Shown here: piece after piece, positions 19,209 through 28,852 of the stretch
Layout: each line of letters begins with the position of its first letter
How positions within the stretch are numbered: the stretch's first letter is position 1
Assembly (NCBI GenBank): GCA_020636195.1
Contig: JACJYH010000002.1
Coordinates: forward strand, 657,596-721,595
Length of the DNA: 64,000 nucleotides
Source of the DNA: Lewinellaceae bacterium
GTDB lineage: Bacteria; Bacteroidota; Bacteroidia; Chitinophagales; Saprospiraceae
Direction of reading: 5' to 3'
Translations under genes and position numbers: made by a program
The notes under the pieces: generated by a model
Told to the model about the DNA's origin: nothing
Seen by the model: the letters and a program-made list of their open reading frames with translations, nothing else
Databases searched by the model: none

Positions 19209-19244
19209 TTGGAAATTATTTTTATGAATTACAATTTACATCCC

Positions 19245-22109
19245 ATGAAGTACAGTCGAAAAAATGTATTTTTATTTTTTTCCTTTTTTTCTTTCATGCT
19301 GGTCTGCACAGACGTATTGATTGGCCAAATACAAGTAAGCAATCTTGAAAACCTTATTTCAAATGATGAGCATCCTAGGAAGGGATTCATCAAAGGTGAC
19401 TCGACCGAGTATTTTATTGAACAAGGTGCAACAGGCACCAAGGTTTGGCAGGTAGAAAATGGAGCATTAAATTTCATACATGAATTAAAAATAAGACCAA
19501 CAGACTCCAAAATCGATTTAAAAAATAATACTTATGAGAATAATTCAAATCTCATTTATGACGGTCAAATATTATTTGAGTTTTACAAGGATTATATTTA
19601 TTTAATTGATTTTGTAAAAGGGAAAACGGTTGAAATTGTCGATTTGAGACCTTCTGGTTACTCCTTTCCTACGAACTTTCAATATGGAAAGAATTTCTTT
19701 TATTTTGAAGTATGGACTCATTATGGTTCTACAGAATACGTTAGATATGATCGAAATAAAAAACAGTTTGAAGTGGTAGATTTTTATGGGCATTATTTTA
19801 ATTCAAAAATGTACAATTGGAATCAAGACGGTATTATTTACTTTGACTTAGAAACCAATAAGACGCATCAATTAAATCACAATGTTCACATTATAGGCTT
19901 TGATTACGTGGTAAATGATCCTAATATAGCATTGGTGTTTCAGGATAGTTTTAATGTTTACCGATTATTAAAAGACAATACAATTGACACTCTTGATTGT
20001 AAGATTCCAAAAGGAAATAAATTGCTGTATTATTGTAATCAAAGTTTGATATATGGGCATAATGAAGATACGTTACTAAAGTATTTTGTTATAGACTTAG
20101 AATCCTGTGAAGTTGTGTATAGAGATAGTTTAAAGACGTCAGAATATTCATACTACCGGTTTAAAGATTCAAGGAGTTTATATAACGCCTATATTCTTCT
20201 GTCGAATGATGATCTAAATATGTCCACTTTATATCTATATGATATCAAAAATAAAACAAAAAAAGAATTAAAAACTGCAGGGTACCCAAATTATTCTTAT
20301 AATAACTTAAGAATAAATGATGCGTTGTATTTTGTTGCAAATGATGGCGTTTATAAGTTAGATTTAAGTACCGACATAAGTAATCGTCTGATCCAAACTG
20401 ATTCTAACACATCATCAAATATTATTTTGAGTGATGTGAGTGATAAGGATTACATCACTATCAGCTATCAATATGAAGGTGGATTTTCTCTTTTGCAACT
20501 GAATGAAAGAGACGGAAAAACAAATGAAATATTTAAGCAAGATGTAGTTAGGAATGTGGGCATCTACAAGTATATTAAAGCAGATCTTTGGGTCGATGAC
20601 AAATACTTCGCAGCTACTGATGAAGCCGTTTTTATGTTGAGTGAGGCAAGGAGTTATAAAATTTTGGACAACTCTATTGACAACATTAGAATGTCACAAA
20701 TATTCAGGAAAAATGATCACATTTATTTACTCTTCGAAGAGTTTGATTCATCATATGTATTGAAAGTGAATGTAAATAATCTCACTTTTTCTAAAATTAA
20801 TTTGCCACCAAAATTTGGAATGGGTGAGTTAAAAATGACAGAAAATTATCTTATAGTTAATTATTCAAGTCAGACGTATAGGAATGCTACTCGAGGCTAT
20901 TTTGATTTGAATACAGACAATTTTATATCTGTATCTGATTTTAATGTACAGACAGGTAATATCATTGAAGTAAGTGGTAACAACATTTTATATCATTTGT
21001 CCCAGAATAACACATATCACATATTTTCCCCAATAGATGGTACATTGATACCATTAAATTTTAAACCCAACACATCTTTAGGAGTAATTTCTGACAAAAA
21101 AGGAGGGTTTTATTTGAATGTCAATAATAACCTAAGTCATGTAAATGGCAATGGAGAATTAACAACCGTAATAGAAGATTTTAAATATCCCTATTTCAGG
21201 TCGGGAACAATCACGGACGATATGCAATCTTTTGCTTTTTACGATGATAAGGAATTGGTATTAGTATTGGTAAAAAATGGAGAAGTGCGCAAAAAAGTGA
21301 TAAAAATCGACAATTCATTCAACCATTACAATTTTTTTTGGCGTGAATCTGAGTATGGTTCATTCATAGAATTTATTAAAGATCATACAAGAAAGCTGTA
21401 TTACTATAGCTTTGATAGTGAACCAATAATAGTGACCGTCAGGGATTATTGGTATCAAGGCACCATTATATTAATGCAAAATAAAGATTATGCGGTTATA
21501 GCGTATAGGGTAAATGGTTTCATTCATCAATTTGACAAATTTGATCTAAAGACATTAAAAGTTACAAACTCAATAAAATTTAGTCCTGGTTATAGCTATC
21601 TACACGGTTATAATATTCAATTAAACGAAAACGAATTCCTTTGTTCCTTTGATGATGGGACTCATGGATCTGAACCGTGGGTCTTTAATATTGAAACATT
21701 CAGTTTTACGATGTTATCAGATCTACGAAGTGGGTTTCTTTCTAGCGATATAAGTAATTTTTCAAAACATCCTACCACAGGTGATATTTATTTTATTGGT
21801 ACACGGACAGAAGGAGATATGCAGTTATTCAAAATTGAACACAAAATATCTAGTTTAGAGCAAAACCTTGTTCAAAAAGAATTTGACTTCATAATTTACC
21901 CTGTACCATCATCTCATTATTTAAAAATAGACCATGATTTTGAAAGTATTAAGGTTACTGATATAAAAGGGAATATTGTCTTATCATTCAATAAATACCA
22001 TAAAGGAGATGTAATTGACATAGGCAATGTTTTAAATGGTTTGTACTTTTTGTCCTGTTCAAATGATGGCCAATATTCTGAAACTAAAAGTTTTATTGTA
22101 TCCAAATAG
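19245..22109 (+). CDS. large T9SS-exported protein, probable beta-propeller
   Basis: About 955 residues. The ATG at 19245 gives a clean signal peptide (MKYSRKNVFLFFSFFSFMLV…GQ); an open frame reaches back to 19185 but crosses the likely promoter. The body has no recognised catalytic motif; it is a long series of short beta strands with Asp/Gly turns (for example AFYDDKELVLV, the HGSEPWVFNIET block), as in propeller-type surface proteins with ELWxSDGT-like repeats. The tail has a T9SS sorting domain (FIIYPVPSSHYLKID … NGLYFLSC). The gene lies between two copies of a TonB-receptor 3' end, suggesting a later insertion. Ligand unknown. Confidence 0.75.
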   Translation: MKYSRKNVFLFFSFFSFMLVCTDVLIGQIQVSNLENLISNDEHPRKGFIKGDSTEYFIEQGATGTKVWQVENGALNFIHELKIRPTDSKIDLKNNTYENNSNLIYDGQILFEFYKDYIYLIDFVKGKTVEIVDLRPSGYSFPTNFQYGKNFFYFEVWTHYGSTEYVRYDRNKKQFEVVDFYGHYFNSKMYNWNQDGIIYFDLETNKTHQLNHNVHIIGFDYVVNDPNIALVFQDSFNVYRLLKDNTIDTLDCKIPKGNKLLYYCNQSLIYGHNEDTLLKYFVIDLESCEVVYRDSLKTSEYSYYRFKDSRSLYNAYILLSNDDLNMSTLYLYDIKNKTKKELKTAGYPNYSYNNLRINDALYFVANDGVYKLDLSTDISNRLIQTDSNTSSNIILSDVSDKDYITISYQYEGGFSLLQLNERDGKTNEIFKQDVVRNVGIYKYIKADLWVDDKYFAATDEAVFMLSEARSYKILDNSIDNIRMSQIFRKNDHIYLLFEEFDSSYVLKVNVNNLTFSKINLPPKFGMGELKMTENYLIVNYSSQTYRNATRGYFDLNTDNFISVSDFNVQTGNIIEVSGNNILYHLSQNNTYHIFSPIDGTLIPLNFKPNTSLGVISDKKGGFYLNVNNNLSHVNGNGELTTVIEDFKYPYFRSGTITDDMQSFAFYDDKELVLVLVKNGEVRKKVIKIDNSFNHYNFFWRESEYGSFIEFIKDHTRKLYYYSFDSEPIIVTVRDYWYQGTIILMQNKDYAVIAYRVNGFIHQFDKFDLKTLKVTNSIKFSPGYSYLHGYNIQLNENEFLCSFDDGTHGSEPWVFNIETFSFTMLSDLRSGFLSSDISNFSKHPTTGDIYFIGTRTEGDMQLFKIEHKISSLEQNLVQKEFDFIIYPVPSSHYLKIDHDFESIKVTDIKGNIVLSFNKYHKGDVIDIGNVLNGLYFLSCSNDGQYSETKSFIVSK

Positions 22110-22172
22110 GAGGAGATTTCTCTGTCTTCCAAGGCTTGATTTTAGTTTATCAAATATTCAGACCCTAGATTT

Positions 22173-24698
22173 CTAGAAATCTATTCTCATCTTTAGATTT
22201 ATACGCCTACTGGTCAAATTGTTAGGAAGTGCGTACTCTATATTTGTAATAGCTTTGATCCATGTTACGGAAGCTTGATTTGAGATATTAAGCAGGTTGA
22301 AAGCTTCTAGGCTAAGCCAAGCATTTTTGGTAAACCGCAGTGGGTGATTGGGCTTTTGCAATCTCCATTTTTCATTCCACAGCAAGAATGAAAAGCCTAT
22401 ATCTACACGGTGGTAAGGCTTGAGTCTAAATATATTTCTCCTAACGAGGTTGTCTTCTTTTGGTCCATATGGCAAACCGGTTCCAACTGAAAAATTCAGA
22501 TTAACTTTGATGTTTTCGTTTTTAGGAAGGTAGTCTTGGAAAAACATATTGAGCGTCATGAATTGATCGGTTGGTCTTGGGACATTTTTTACCGGTGCCA
22601 ATTCTCTTTTATTGCCCACAACTTTGAATCCTTCATGTTGCACTCCTAAGATGTTTTCTCTTGCCCTAAGGAAAGATAGATTGATCCATGATTCAGCATC
22701 TTTCACAAACTCACCATTGAGTCTAAAATCAATGCCTTGTACATACCCTTCAGCATCATTTTCTCCTGAATATCGGATTCTGACATTATCCACGTCATAT
22801 GATACTAGATCCTTGAGCGTCTTGTAATAGGCTTCTGCGATGAATCTAAAAGGTCGATTGCTGACCCTTTCCCAAGTAAAATCATAACTTAACCCGGCAA
22901 CGATATGTAGAGATTTTTGTGATAGAAGCGCTGTATTTACAGTACCGTCTCTTCTTCTCATTTCTCTATAGAATGGGGTTTGATTGTATTGACCAATAGA
23001 AAGCTTATAGGCCATTTCATTGCTTGTGTTTTTAGGCTTATAGAGCACCTGAAACCTTGGACTGATTAAGAATTCATTGCTCAAGGAGCGATATGTTGAA
23101 CGCAATCCAAAAGAAAATTTAAATTCTCTGTCATTATTAGAAATGGTGTATCCATCTTGCAGATAAGCGCTTACTTTTGTGTTTTGGATCAATGCATTTC
23201 CATTGATCAGTGTTGGGAACTCAAGCCCATTATCCTTGTAAGGAACATTATAGTCAAAGGAATCTAATCTACTCCATTCATGCAAAAGGTCATCAAAAAA
23301 CTCTGACTGGTATTTACATCCCCACTGGATAAAGTGATTGTTACGTTGATTATTCGATTGTAATTCTATGCCTCCTTTGTATTCTGCATTGAAAATATTA
23401 TTGTAAAGTGAATTTCTGGCAAAAGTGTGCTCAGCCCCCTCACCTAATACAGCTACTTCTTGGCCAGTATTTGAACCTATTCCAGTTTCTAATTCTACCA
23501 GCCTATACTGTCCATATATATCAAAATTTTCAAATTCTCCTGCTTGATAGAAGCTAGCCATCCACTTCATGTACAACGGATTTTTATCTCGCTCCGGAAC
23601 GAAGGTGAATACTATACCTGTCATGCCATAGTCAAATTTATCAACTTCTTGGCCTTCGTAATTGGTTTGTAATTCTATTTGAAAATCTATTGTGCCTTTT
23701 TTACTTCTGCCGCTTTTTGGGATAAAAAGATATCGAGATGCATTATAATTTGATATAAGCCCTACTTGCCAATTTTTTGAAATTTCGTAACTCAAAAATG
23801 CTTGAAAATCGTAAAATTTTGGGTTGTATTCACCTAGAATGTTTGAAGCTGACAGAAGATATGCATTGGTCTTAAACCTGCCACCTATGAGATACCTAAA
23901 CTTATTATATGCATTTGCACCAATTCTTTTTGATCCTTCTATATGCCCTGTGAAACCCAATAAACTTCCTGTAACGCTTCCCCGTGTTTCCTCAGGGCGC
24001 TTATATCGAATGTCTAAAACAGAAGACATCTTATCACCAAATTTTGCGTCAAATCCACCGGATGAAAACTCTAAATCCCTGATGAGGTCTATATTTGGGA
24101 AGCTGAGTCCTTCTTGTTGGCCACTGCGGATTAGTTGAGGTCTGAATATTTCAAAATCATTGACATAAACCAAGTTTTCGTCGTAATTACCACCTCTGAC
24201 ATTGTATTGTGAAGTGAGTTCACCACCTGAACCTAGATTGACACCCAATGCTATATGTGGTAAGACACTTTCAAAATTTCCTGAAGCAGTAGGTAGTATT
24301 TTAAGCTCTGTTACTTCTTCTCTGACGATGCCGGCATCTTCAATTTTCGCTGCACGAACCACAATACCTAAATCAATGGATTTAGAAACCAACTTGACGT
24401 TGATGTTCCTTTTTTGATTCAATTTTAATGGACTGACATTGATTTCAGTTTCTACATATCCAATCCTAGATATGATTAATGTGGTTTTTTTATCGGCTTC
24501 AATTTCTATACGATATTGTCCATATATGTCCGTTTCTACTACGTTGTCACTTCCTGCTTCGTGTACGATGGCAAATTCGATGCCTTCATTTGTATCAATG
24601 TCCCTGACAATTCCAAATACAATGCCTTTTGAAGCATTTTGTGATAGACCTACTTGAAAAATTGATAGGATGATCAATATAACTTTCCAATACCGCAT
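22173..24698 (-). CDS. TonB-dependent receptor with N-terminal carboxypeptidase-regulatory-like domain
   Basis: Outer-membrane active transporter of 841 residues. Signal peptide (about 1-19), then a CarboxypepD-reg-like beta domain (GIVRDIDTNEGIEFAIV … YGQYRIEI, about 25-110), a plug domain (YNVRGGNYDENLVYVNDFEI near 165) and the 22-stranded barrel ending in NLKMRIDF, an aromatic C-terminus as needed for BAM assembly. Substrate not known. It is third in a minus-strand set after the HmuY-like and HmuR-like genes, 52 bases behind the latter, so co-expression is plausible. Its last ~85 bases are duplicated at 19014-19100. Confidence 0.9.
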   Translation of the reverse strand: MRYWKVILIILSIFQVGLSQNASKGIVFGIVRDIDTNEGIEFAIVHEAGSDNVVETDIYGQYRIEIEADKKTTLIISRIGYVETEINVSPLKLNQKRNINVKLVSKSIDLGIVVRAAKIEDAGIVREEVTELKILPTASGNFESVLPHIALGVNLGSGGELTSQYNVRGGNYDENLVYVNDFEIFRPQLIRSGQQEGLSFPNIDLIRDLEFSSGGFDAKFGDKMSSVLDIRYKRPEETRGSVTGSLLGFTGHIEGSKRIGANAYNKFRYLIGGRFKTNAYLLSASNILGEYNPKFYDFQAFLSYEISKNWQVGLISNYNASRYLFIPKSGRSKKGTIDFQIELQTNYEGQEVDKFDYGMTGIVFTFVPERDKNPLYMKWMASFYQAGEFENFDIYGQYRLVELETGIGSNTGQEVAVLGEGAEHTFARNSLYNNIFNAEYKGGIELQSNNQRNNHFIQWGCKYQSEFFDDLLHEWSRLDSFDYNVPYKDNGLEFPTLINGNALIQNTKVSAYLQDGYTISNNDREFKFSFGLRSTYRSLSNEFLISPRFQVLYKPKNTSNEMAYKLSIGQYNQTPFYREMRRRDGTVNTALLSQKSLHIVAGLSYDFTWERVSNRPFRFIAEAYYKTLKDLVSYDVDNVRIRYSGENDAEGYVQGIDFRLNGEFVKDAESWINLSFLRARENILGVQHEGFKVVGNKRELAPVKNVPRPTDQFMTLNMFFQDYLPKNENIKVNLNFSVGTGLPYGPKEDNLVRRNIFRLKPYHRVDIGFSFLLWNEKWRLQKPNHPLRFTKNAWLSLEAFNLLNISNQASVTWIKAITNIEYALPNNLTSRRINLKMRIDF

Positions 24699-24750
24699 AG
24701 GGCAAGCAACGATTTGACTTTTTCAAACGTAAAGGTAACTTTATTTATTG

Positions 24751-26781
24751 CTATTTGGTATCAAGTGACCATTTCAATTGTAAAAAGCCGGTTCTTCCCC
24801 AATGCAGTGCCTGTTGATTGGCTTGTTCTACATGAATGCCATTGCCTAAATTAGCCACAAACTGGCGGACATCCAGGATGTTCTTACATCCAATTTGTAG
24901 AATCAGCTTTTTCTTCAAAAAGAATGTGGAAATACTGGAATTCAACATGGTCCAAGCTGGAGTGATCTCTTCAGAGATAGCGTCGCCTTGAGAGATGTAA
25001 AACGGTGTTTTTCCGGTGCGTTTCAGCCAACTATTCCAATGCAATTTGTCTTTTTTCAGGTAAAATGTGACATCACTTGTGAAATCAAAACTCCAAATAG
25101 AAGAGGGTAGGTTGGCATCCGAAGAACTGAAAGTGTTGTAATATGATGTATAAATGCCGTCAAGAGTCACATATCCCACTTTTTCAAGCTCATAGTAGAG
25201 TTTTGCTGTTACTCCCATAGTTTTCCAGTTTTCTACATTTCTATATTCATAATGTACAGGCCCTAATGCAGTCAATGAAATGCGATCTTTCACATCATTA
25301 TAAAATCCTCCAGTAGAAAATTTTAAGGCTGTTTGGTTGTTTTTCAGGACATCCCATTGCAATTCTGTTTTAATATTGACTGATCTTTCAGGTTTCAGAT
25401 TCTGATTTCCGGTTACTTGGTGGTTGATGTCGATGAAATCAAAATATAATTCTTTGATTGATGGCGTTCTGTAACCCGAAGCAATAGATGATCTCCACTG
25501 CAACCGCTTATGAACCCGATGTAAAAACCATATAGAAGGGTTGATTGCTGACCCATACAATTTATTGTGCGTGTATCTTGCTCCAAATTGGGCGGTCCAT
25601 CTTGGTTTTACAAATTTTAAACTGCCAAATGCACTTACATCTGTATTGTATGCATATCCATTTTTACTTATAGTAGAGTCCAATAGTCTCGTTCCTGTAG
25701 CATTTTCATAATAATATTCAGCGCCCATTTGCCAATTGATAAACTGCTGCTCATCATCATTGGCTAGTGTGGATCTGATGAGGATGGCATGATTTAATGA
25801 TGTGTCCTGCTCACCATCGAGGAGGGTGAATTGTGAAGTTTCAAAATCATATCTCCCTGAGACTTTGATTCTATTGAAAGTATTATATCCCGCTGTGGAT
25901 TGCCATACGATTTTATCATTCCACCAATGTTCATGTTGAAGATTAACATCAAATTTCTCCGTCTTATATGTATCGTCAAAAGCGTAAGGTTTGTACTGTG
26001 GTCTTCTGACTGCTCCTGGATTATAGATTTTTTCACTCAATAAAGATGAAGTCATTGTCCACTTGTCAGATGTATTGGGTTGAAATCTCACCATACCTCG
26101 TCCAGAAACTTGGTCTTTGTCATTCCAAAGTTGGTCCCTACCGACTGAATCTATGGGCAATGGTCTAAATTGTTGCCATTGACCCATCAAGGATGCGTTC
26201 CATTTTTTTATTTGTGTGCCAATGGATGCTGATGCAGTTTTAAATCCATTGTTTTCAAAATATACATCAGAATTGAGATTGTATTTTCCTAATTGACCTT
26301 TTTTTGTGATAATGTTGATGACACCACCTGAGGCTTCAGAACCATACATGAGAGATTGTGCACCTTCAATAATTTCAATTTTTTGAATGGATTGTAAAGG
26401 GATTTGGCCGGCATCTATATTCCCATTCAATCTCCCAATTATGGGGACACCATCAATCATGATTTTTAGATTCTCACCTTTTAATCCATTGATACTCAAT
26501 TGTGAACCTAATATTGGATCAGTGACCACACGGATATTGGATTCTGTTTGAAGCAATTCCTGTAGATTCACTGCTGCACGAGATGTCAGTATTTTTTGCC
26601 CAATGATTTTGACTGAATTTACTGATGCCCTTGTATCCGTGGGCCGATATTGCGCAGTGACAACGATTTGGTCAATCTCACCACCATGCATTAATGAATC
26701 TAATGATTGTGCTAATGCAAGATTTGACCACACATGGAGTAACATAAAAACTACTCCTACAAAAGTAAGCTTAAATTTCAA
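24751..26781 (-). CDS. TonB-dependent receptor, HmuR/BtuB type (probable haem or cobalamin uptake)
   Basis: Outer-membrane receptor of 676 residues. Signal peptide (about 1-24), TonB-box-like region (QIVVTAQYR), plug with LSINGLKGENLKIMIDGVP and the IEIIEGAQSLMYGSEASGGVINIITKK block, then a barrel ending in FLQLKWSLD. There is no carboxypeptidase-like N-domain. It lies 15 bases downstream of a gene for an HmuY-like secreted protein, the same order as hmuY-hmuR of Porphyromonas gingivalis, which points to haem. Cobalamin or iron-chelate uptake remain possible, since receptors of this size class share the plug motifs. Confidence 0.85.
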   Translation of the reverse strand: MKFKLTFVGVVFMLLHVWSNLALAQSLDSLMHGGEIDQIVVTAQYRPTDTRASVNSVKIIGQKILTSRAAVNLQELLQTESNIRVVTDPILGSQLSINGLKGENLKIMIDGVPIIGRLNGNIDAGQIPLQSIQKIEIIEGAQSLMYGSEASGGVINIITKKGQLGKYNLNSDVYFENNGFKTASASIGTQIKKWNASLMGQWQQFRPLPIDSVGRDQLWNDKDQVSGRGMVRFQPNTSDKWTMTSSLLSEKIYNPGAVRRPQYKPYAFDDTYKTEKFDVNLQHEHWWNDKIVWQSTAGYNTFNRIKVSGRYDFETSQFTLLDGEQDTSLNHAILIRSTLANDDEQQFINWQMGAEYYYENATGTRLLDSTISKNGYAYNTDVSAFGSLKFVKPRWTAQFGARYTHNKLYGSAINPSIWFLHRVHKRLQWRSSIASGYRTPSIKELYFDFIDINHQVTGNQNLKPERSVNIKTELQWDVLKNNQTALKFSTGGFYNDVKDRISLTALGPVHYEYRNVENWKTMGVTAKLYYELEKVGYVTLDGIYTSYYNTFSSSDANLPSSIWSFDFTSDVTFYLKKDKLHWNSWLKRTGKTPFYISQGDAISEEITPAWTMLNSSISTFFLKKKLILQIGCKNILDVRQFVANLGNGIHVEQANQQALHWGRTGFLQLKWSLDTK

Positions 26782-26796
26782 AGGTGAATAGGCTGT

Positions 26797-28068
26797 TTAC
26801 TCTTTAACGAATTTTGTTTTTAAAGATTTTTCGCTTGCTGAATTACCTTGTATCACATATATTCCATTGGCCATGTTTGACACATCAAATGTGTACACAT
26901 ACAGTGATCCGTCATGTCTTTCAGTTGGTACTGAATAAGACATCCTTCCACTTGCGTCAAAAAAGGTGAAATTGACTATTTTCTCTGGAGACAATACAGA
27001 TAACTGCTCATGAGTAGGGTTGGGGTAAACCAAAACTTGAACTTCCACTTCTTCTGTGGCAGAGATTTTTCCTAGGTTTTCTTTAGAAAGCACAGCCGTT
27101 CCGGTAGATGACCCTTCAAAATCAATAAATTGGAGTTTCCAGACTGTGTTATCAGTGGATTTTAGAAAGAATACCCTATTGTCATCAAGAGACCATCCTG
27201 TGCCCGAAAATGTTTTCCAATCGTAACCTATCACATCCATCTTTTCACTGAGTCCGTCTTTGTAATCATCAAAATTCACGGTATTGAAATCTACATTATC
27301 TGCGGATACGCAGCTGACTCCTGGTGCGGATAAAACACCGGTGACATTGTACTGTTGTATTATCGTGCCATTTGGATCTGTAGCAATGGAAATATAGCGT
27401 CCGTACATGAAATCATATCCATTATCAGGCAAGACATCCACGACGCTATTGGAACTTAGATTGAAGAAAATCAAGCTTTTCCCTTTTCCATCCACCGTTT
27501 TGTCTATGGTTTTTGTCACCAAATTAGTCCCGTCGAGATTGGCGTATTTGAATGTATATGCAGTTCCCACAAGTGATTCAAAAAATATTTTTTTATAATC
27601 GCCATTACGCAATTTTACAATAAATACTTGGTAACCAATGACTCCATGAGATGTAGGCTCATATTGTCCCCAGCCAAAGTCAAATGCGTTTAGTGTGTCC
27701 CTTGTTCCATTAAAAGCACCATAATTCCATGAAAGCTCATCATTCAACAAAGTATTATCTTCTAAGATGGAAATATCAAAATCACTGTTGAAATCATCGC
27801 TATACGTGAAATATACTTCTGCAGTTGGTAGGTTTTGACCTAATGAACTACCTGAAGATTCATTGATAAAAATGCCTGCGTCTTGGACTCCGAAAGCTGT
27901 AAATGCAATGTCCCAAGCATCATTATTGACTGTTTTTTGTGTTTCATTTGCCAAGTTGACATAGGCCTGCTTGTTATAGCCTGCACCACAACTGATCTCC
28001 AAATAGTCTTGCGATGACAAGAATTGTAAAAATGTCAAAAAAACAAAGATTGTTAAACTTCCTCTCAT
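26797..28068 (-). CDS. HmuY-like secreted protein with T9SS sorting domain
   Basis: 423 residues. A signal peptide (about 1-19) is followed by a region with the HmuY family pattern: NDAWDIAFTAFGV near residue 50, a Gly/Ser-rich stretch, and later the pair YKKIFFESLVGTAYTFKYANLDG and VWKLQFIDFEGSSTGTAV, which look like two copies of the HmuY strand motif. HmuY proteins bind haem at the cell surface and hand it to a TonB receptor. The end is a T9SS type A domain (VLVYPNPTHEQLSV … NGIYVIQG). Classical HmuY is a lipoprotein; here a T9SS signal takes its place. Haem ligands cannot be assigned by eye. Confidence 0.75.
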   Translation of the reverse strand: MRGSLTIFVFLTFLQFLSSQDYLEISCGAGYNKQAYVNLANETQKTVNNDAWDIAFTAFGVQDAGIFINESSGSSLGQNLPTAEVYFTYSDDFNSDFDISILEDNTLLNDELSWNYGAFNGTRDTLNAFDFGWGQYEPTSHGVIGYQVFIVKLRNGDYKKIFFESLVGTAYTFKYANLDGTNLVTKTIDKTVDGKGKSLIFFNLSSNSVVDVLPDNGYDFMYGRYISIATDPNGTIIQQYNVTGVLSAPGVSCVSADNVDFNTVNFDDYKDGLSEKMDVIGYDWKTFSGTGWSLDDNRVFFLKSTDNTVWKLQFIDFEGSSTGTAVLSKENLGKISATEEVEVQVLVYPNPTHEQLSVLSPEKIVNFTFFDASGRMSYSVPTERHDGSLYVYTFDVSNMANGIYVIQGNSASEKSLKTKFVKE

Positions 28069-28119
28069 GAATCAATGATTGAATTTGAGTTATGTAAATT
28101 AATTATTATATTTAGAACG

Positions 28120-28151
28120 CAAAGGTATTCTAAATAACGCCCCAAACTCAA
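28120..28151 (-). promoter_or_regulatory. promoter of the HmuY-like/TonB receptor operon
   Basis: On the minus strand TTG (28151-28149) and TACCTTTG (28127-28120; matches TAnnTTTG) are separated by 21 bases and lie about 50 bases before the ATG of the HmuY-like gene. No Fur-box-like palindrome is obvious. Confidence 0.5.
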
Positions 28152-28259
28152 GGCTGTTTGTCATACAAATGTCAAAAAAAATCTAGAGTATGTTTAAATT
28201 TTGTTTTTGGATAATAAAATAAAACATTTTCTTGCTAAAGGATAAATTTTAAACATTCT

Positions 28260-28571
28260 CTAATGTCCTTGTGTCAACATACAGAGACTATCTTGTAGGC
28301 TGTGTACTTCATGTATGATGTGTGGTGGAATATCTATGTAATCGTGGGCATTGAGAAGTGTGGTTGTGCCTTCTTGTATGTAATTTACTTGACCTTCTAA
28401 TACCATCAATCGACTTTGCATAGCCGCAGTATGTTGATCCAATACCATTCCGGCTTTGAAAGCAATAAATATTATTTTAAATTGATCAGATTTGAAATAT
28501 ACTCTGGCCACAGGTTTGGTGGACGTTTCTAATTTGTCTAATAATTCTTGGACTACCATAAGAGACTTCAT
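28260..28571 (-). CDS. cupin domain protein
   Basis: A 103-residue single-domain cupin. The fold is visible in KIIFIAFKAGMVLDQHTAAMQSRLMVLEGQVNYIQEG, with the first cupin motif reduced to one His (DQHTA) and the second motif containing DIPPHIIHEVHS. Stand-alone cupins of this size are often sensors or small isomerase-like proteins; nothing here fixes a substrate. It starts at ATG 28571 or at the Met four codons later. A stretch of about 280 bases without genes follows upstream, to 28853. Confidence 0.75.
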   Translation of the reverse strand: MKSLMVVQELLDKLETSTKPVARVYFKSDQFKIIFIAFKAGMVLDQHTAAMQSRLMVLEGQVNYIQEGTTTLLNAHDYIDIPPHIIHEVHSLQDSLCMLTQGH

Positions 28572-28640
28572 TTAAAGCCAAAGTTATGATAATTTTTTGA
28601 TGTAGAATTTCAGGCTAGGATAATTCAAAGTATTAAGGCA

Positions 28641-28673
28641 CAAAAAAAGCTACCCAAAGTACTTCAGGTAGCT
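28641..28673 (-). terminator. orphan intrinsic terminator on the minus strand
   Basis: Stem AGCTACC/GGTAGCT (28648-28654 and 28667-28673) with a 12-base loop and, reading leftward on the minus strand, a run of seven T. No annotated minus-strand gene lies directly upstream of it (28674-28852), so it would end either an unseen short transcript or readthrough. On the plus strand the U run is poor. Confidence 0.55.
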
Positions 28674-28852
28674 ATAAAAGATTGGTTTAACAATTACAGG
28701 TCTGAGTTAAATAACTCGAATGTATATTCTTCAAAAATCATACCAATCACACATTATTTTTTGGTATAATATTTGTATTAAATAAAATTTTAATATGTAT
28801 TTAAGATTAAATTAGTTAATAATACTTGATAATTTTATATAATAGGTAATAA

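Noticed and set aside
19185..19244. Upstream TTG start for the 955-residue T9SS protein
   Set aside because: Lies before the predicted transcription start and would put a hydrophobic leader in front of a good signal peptide.
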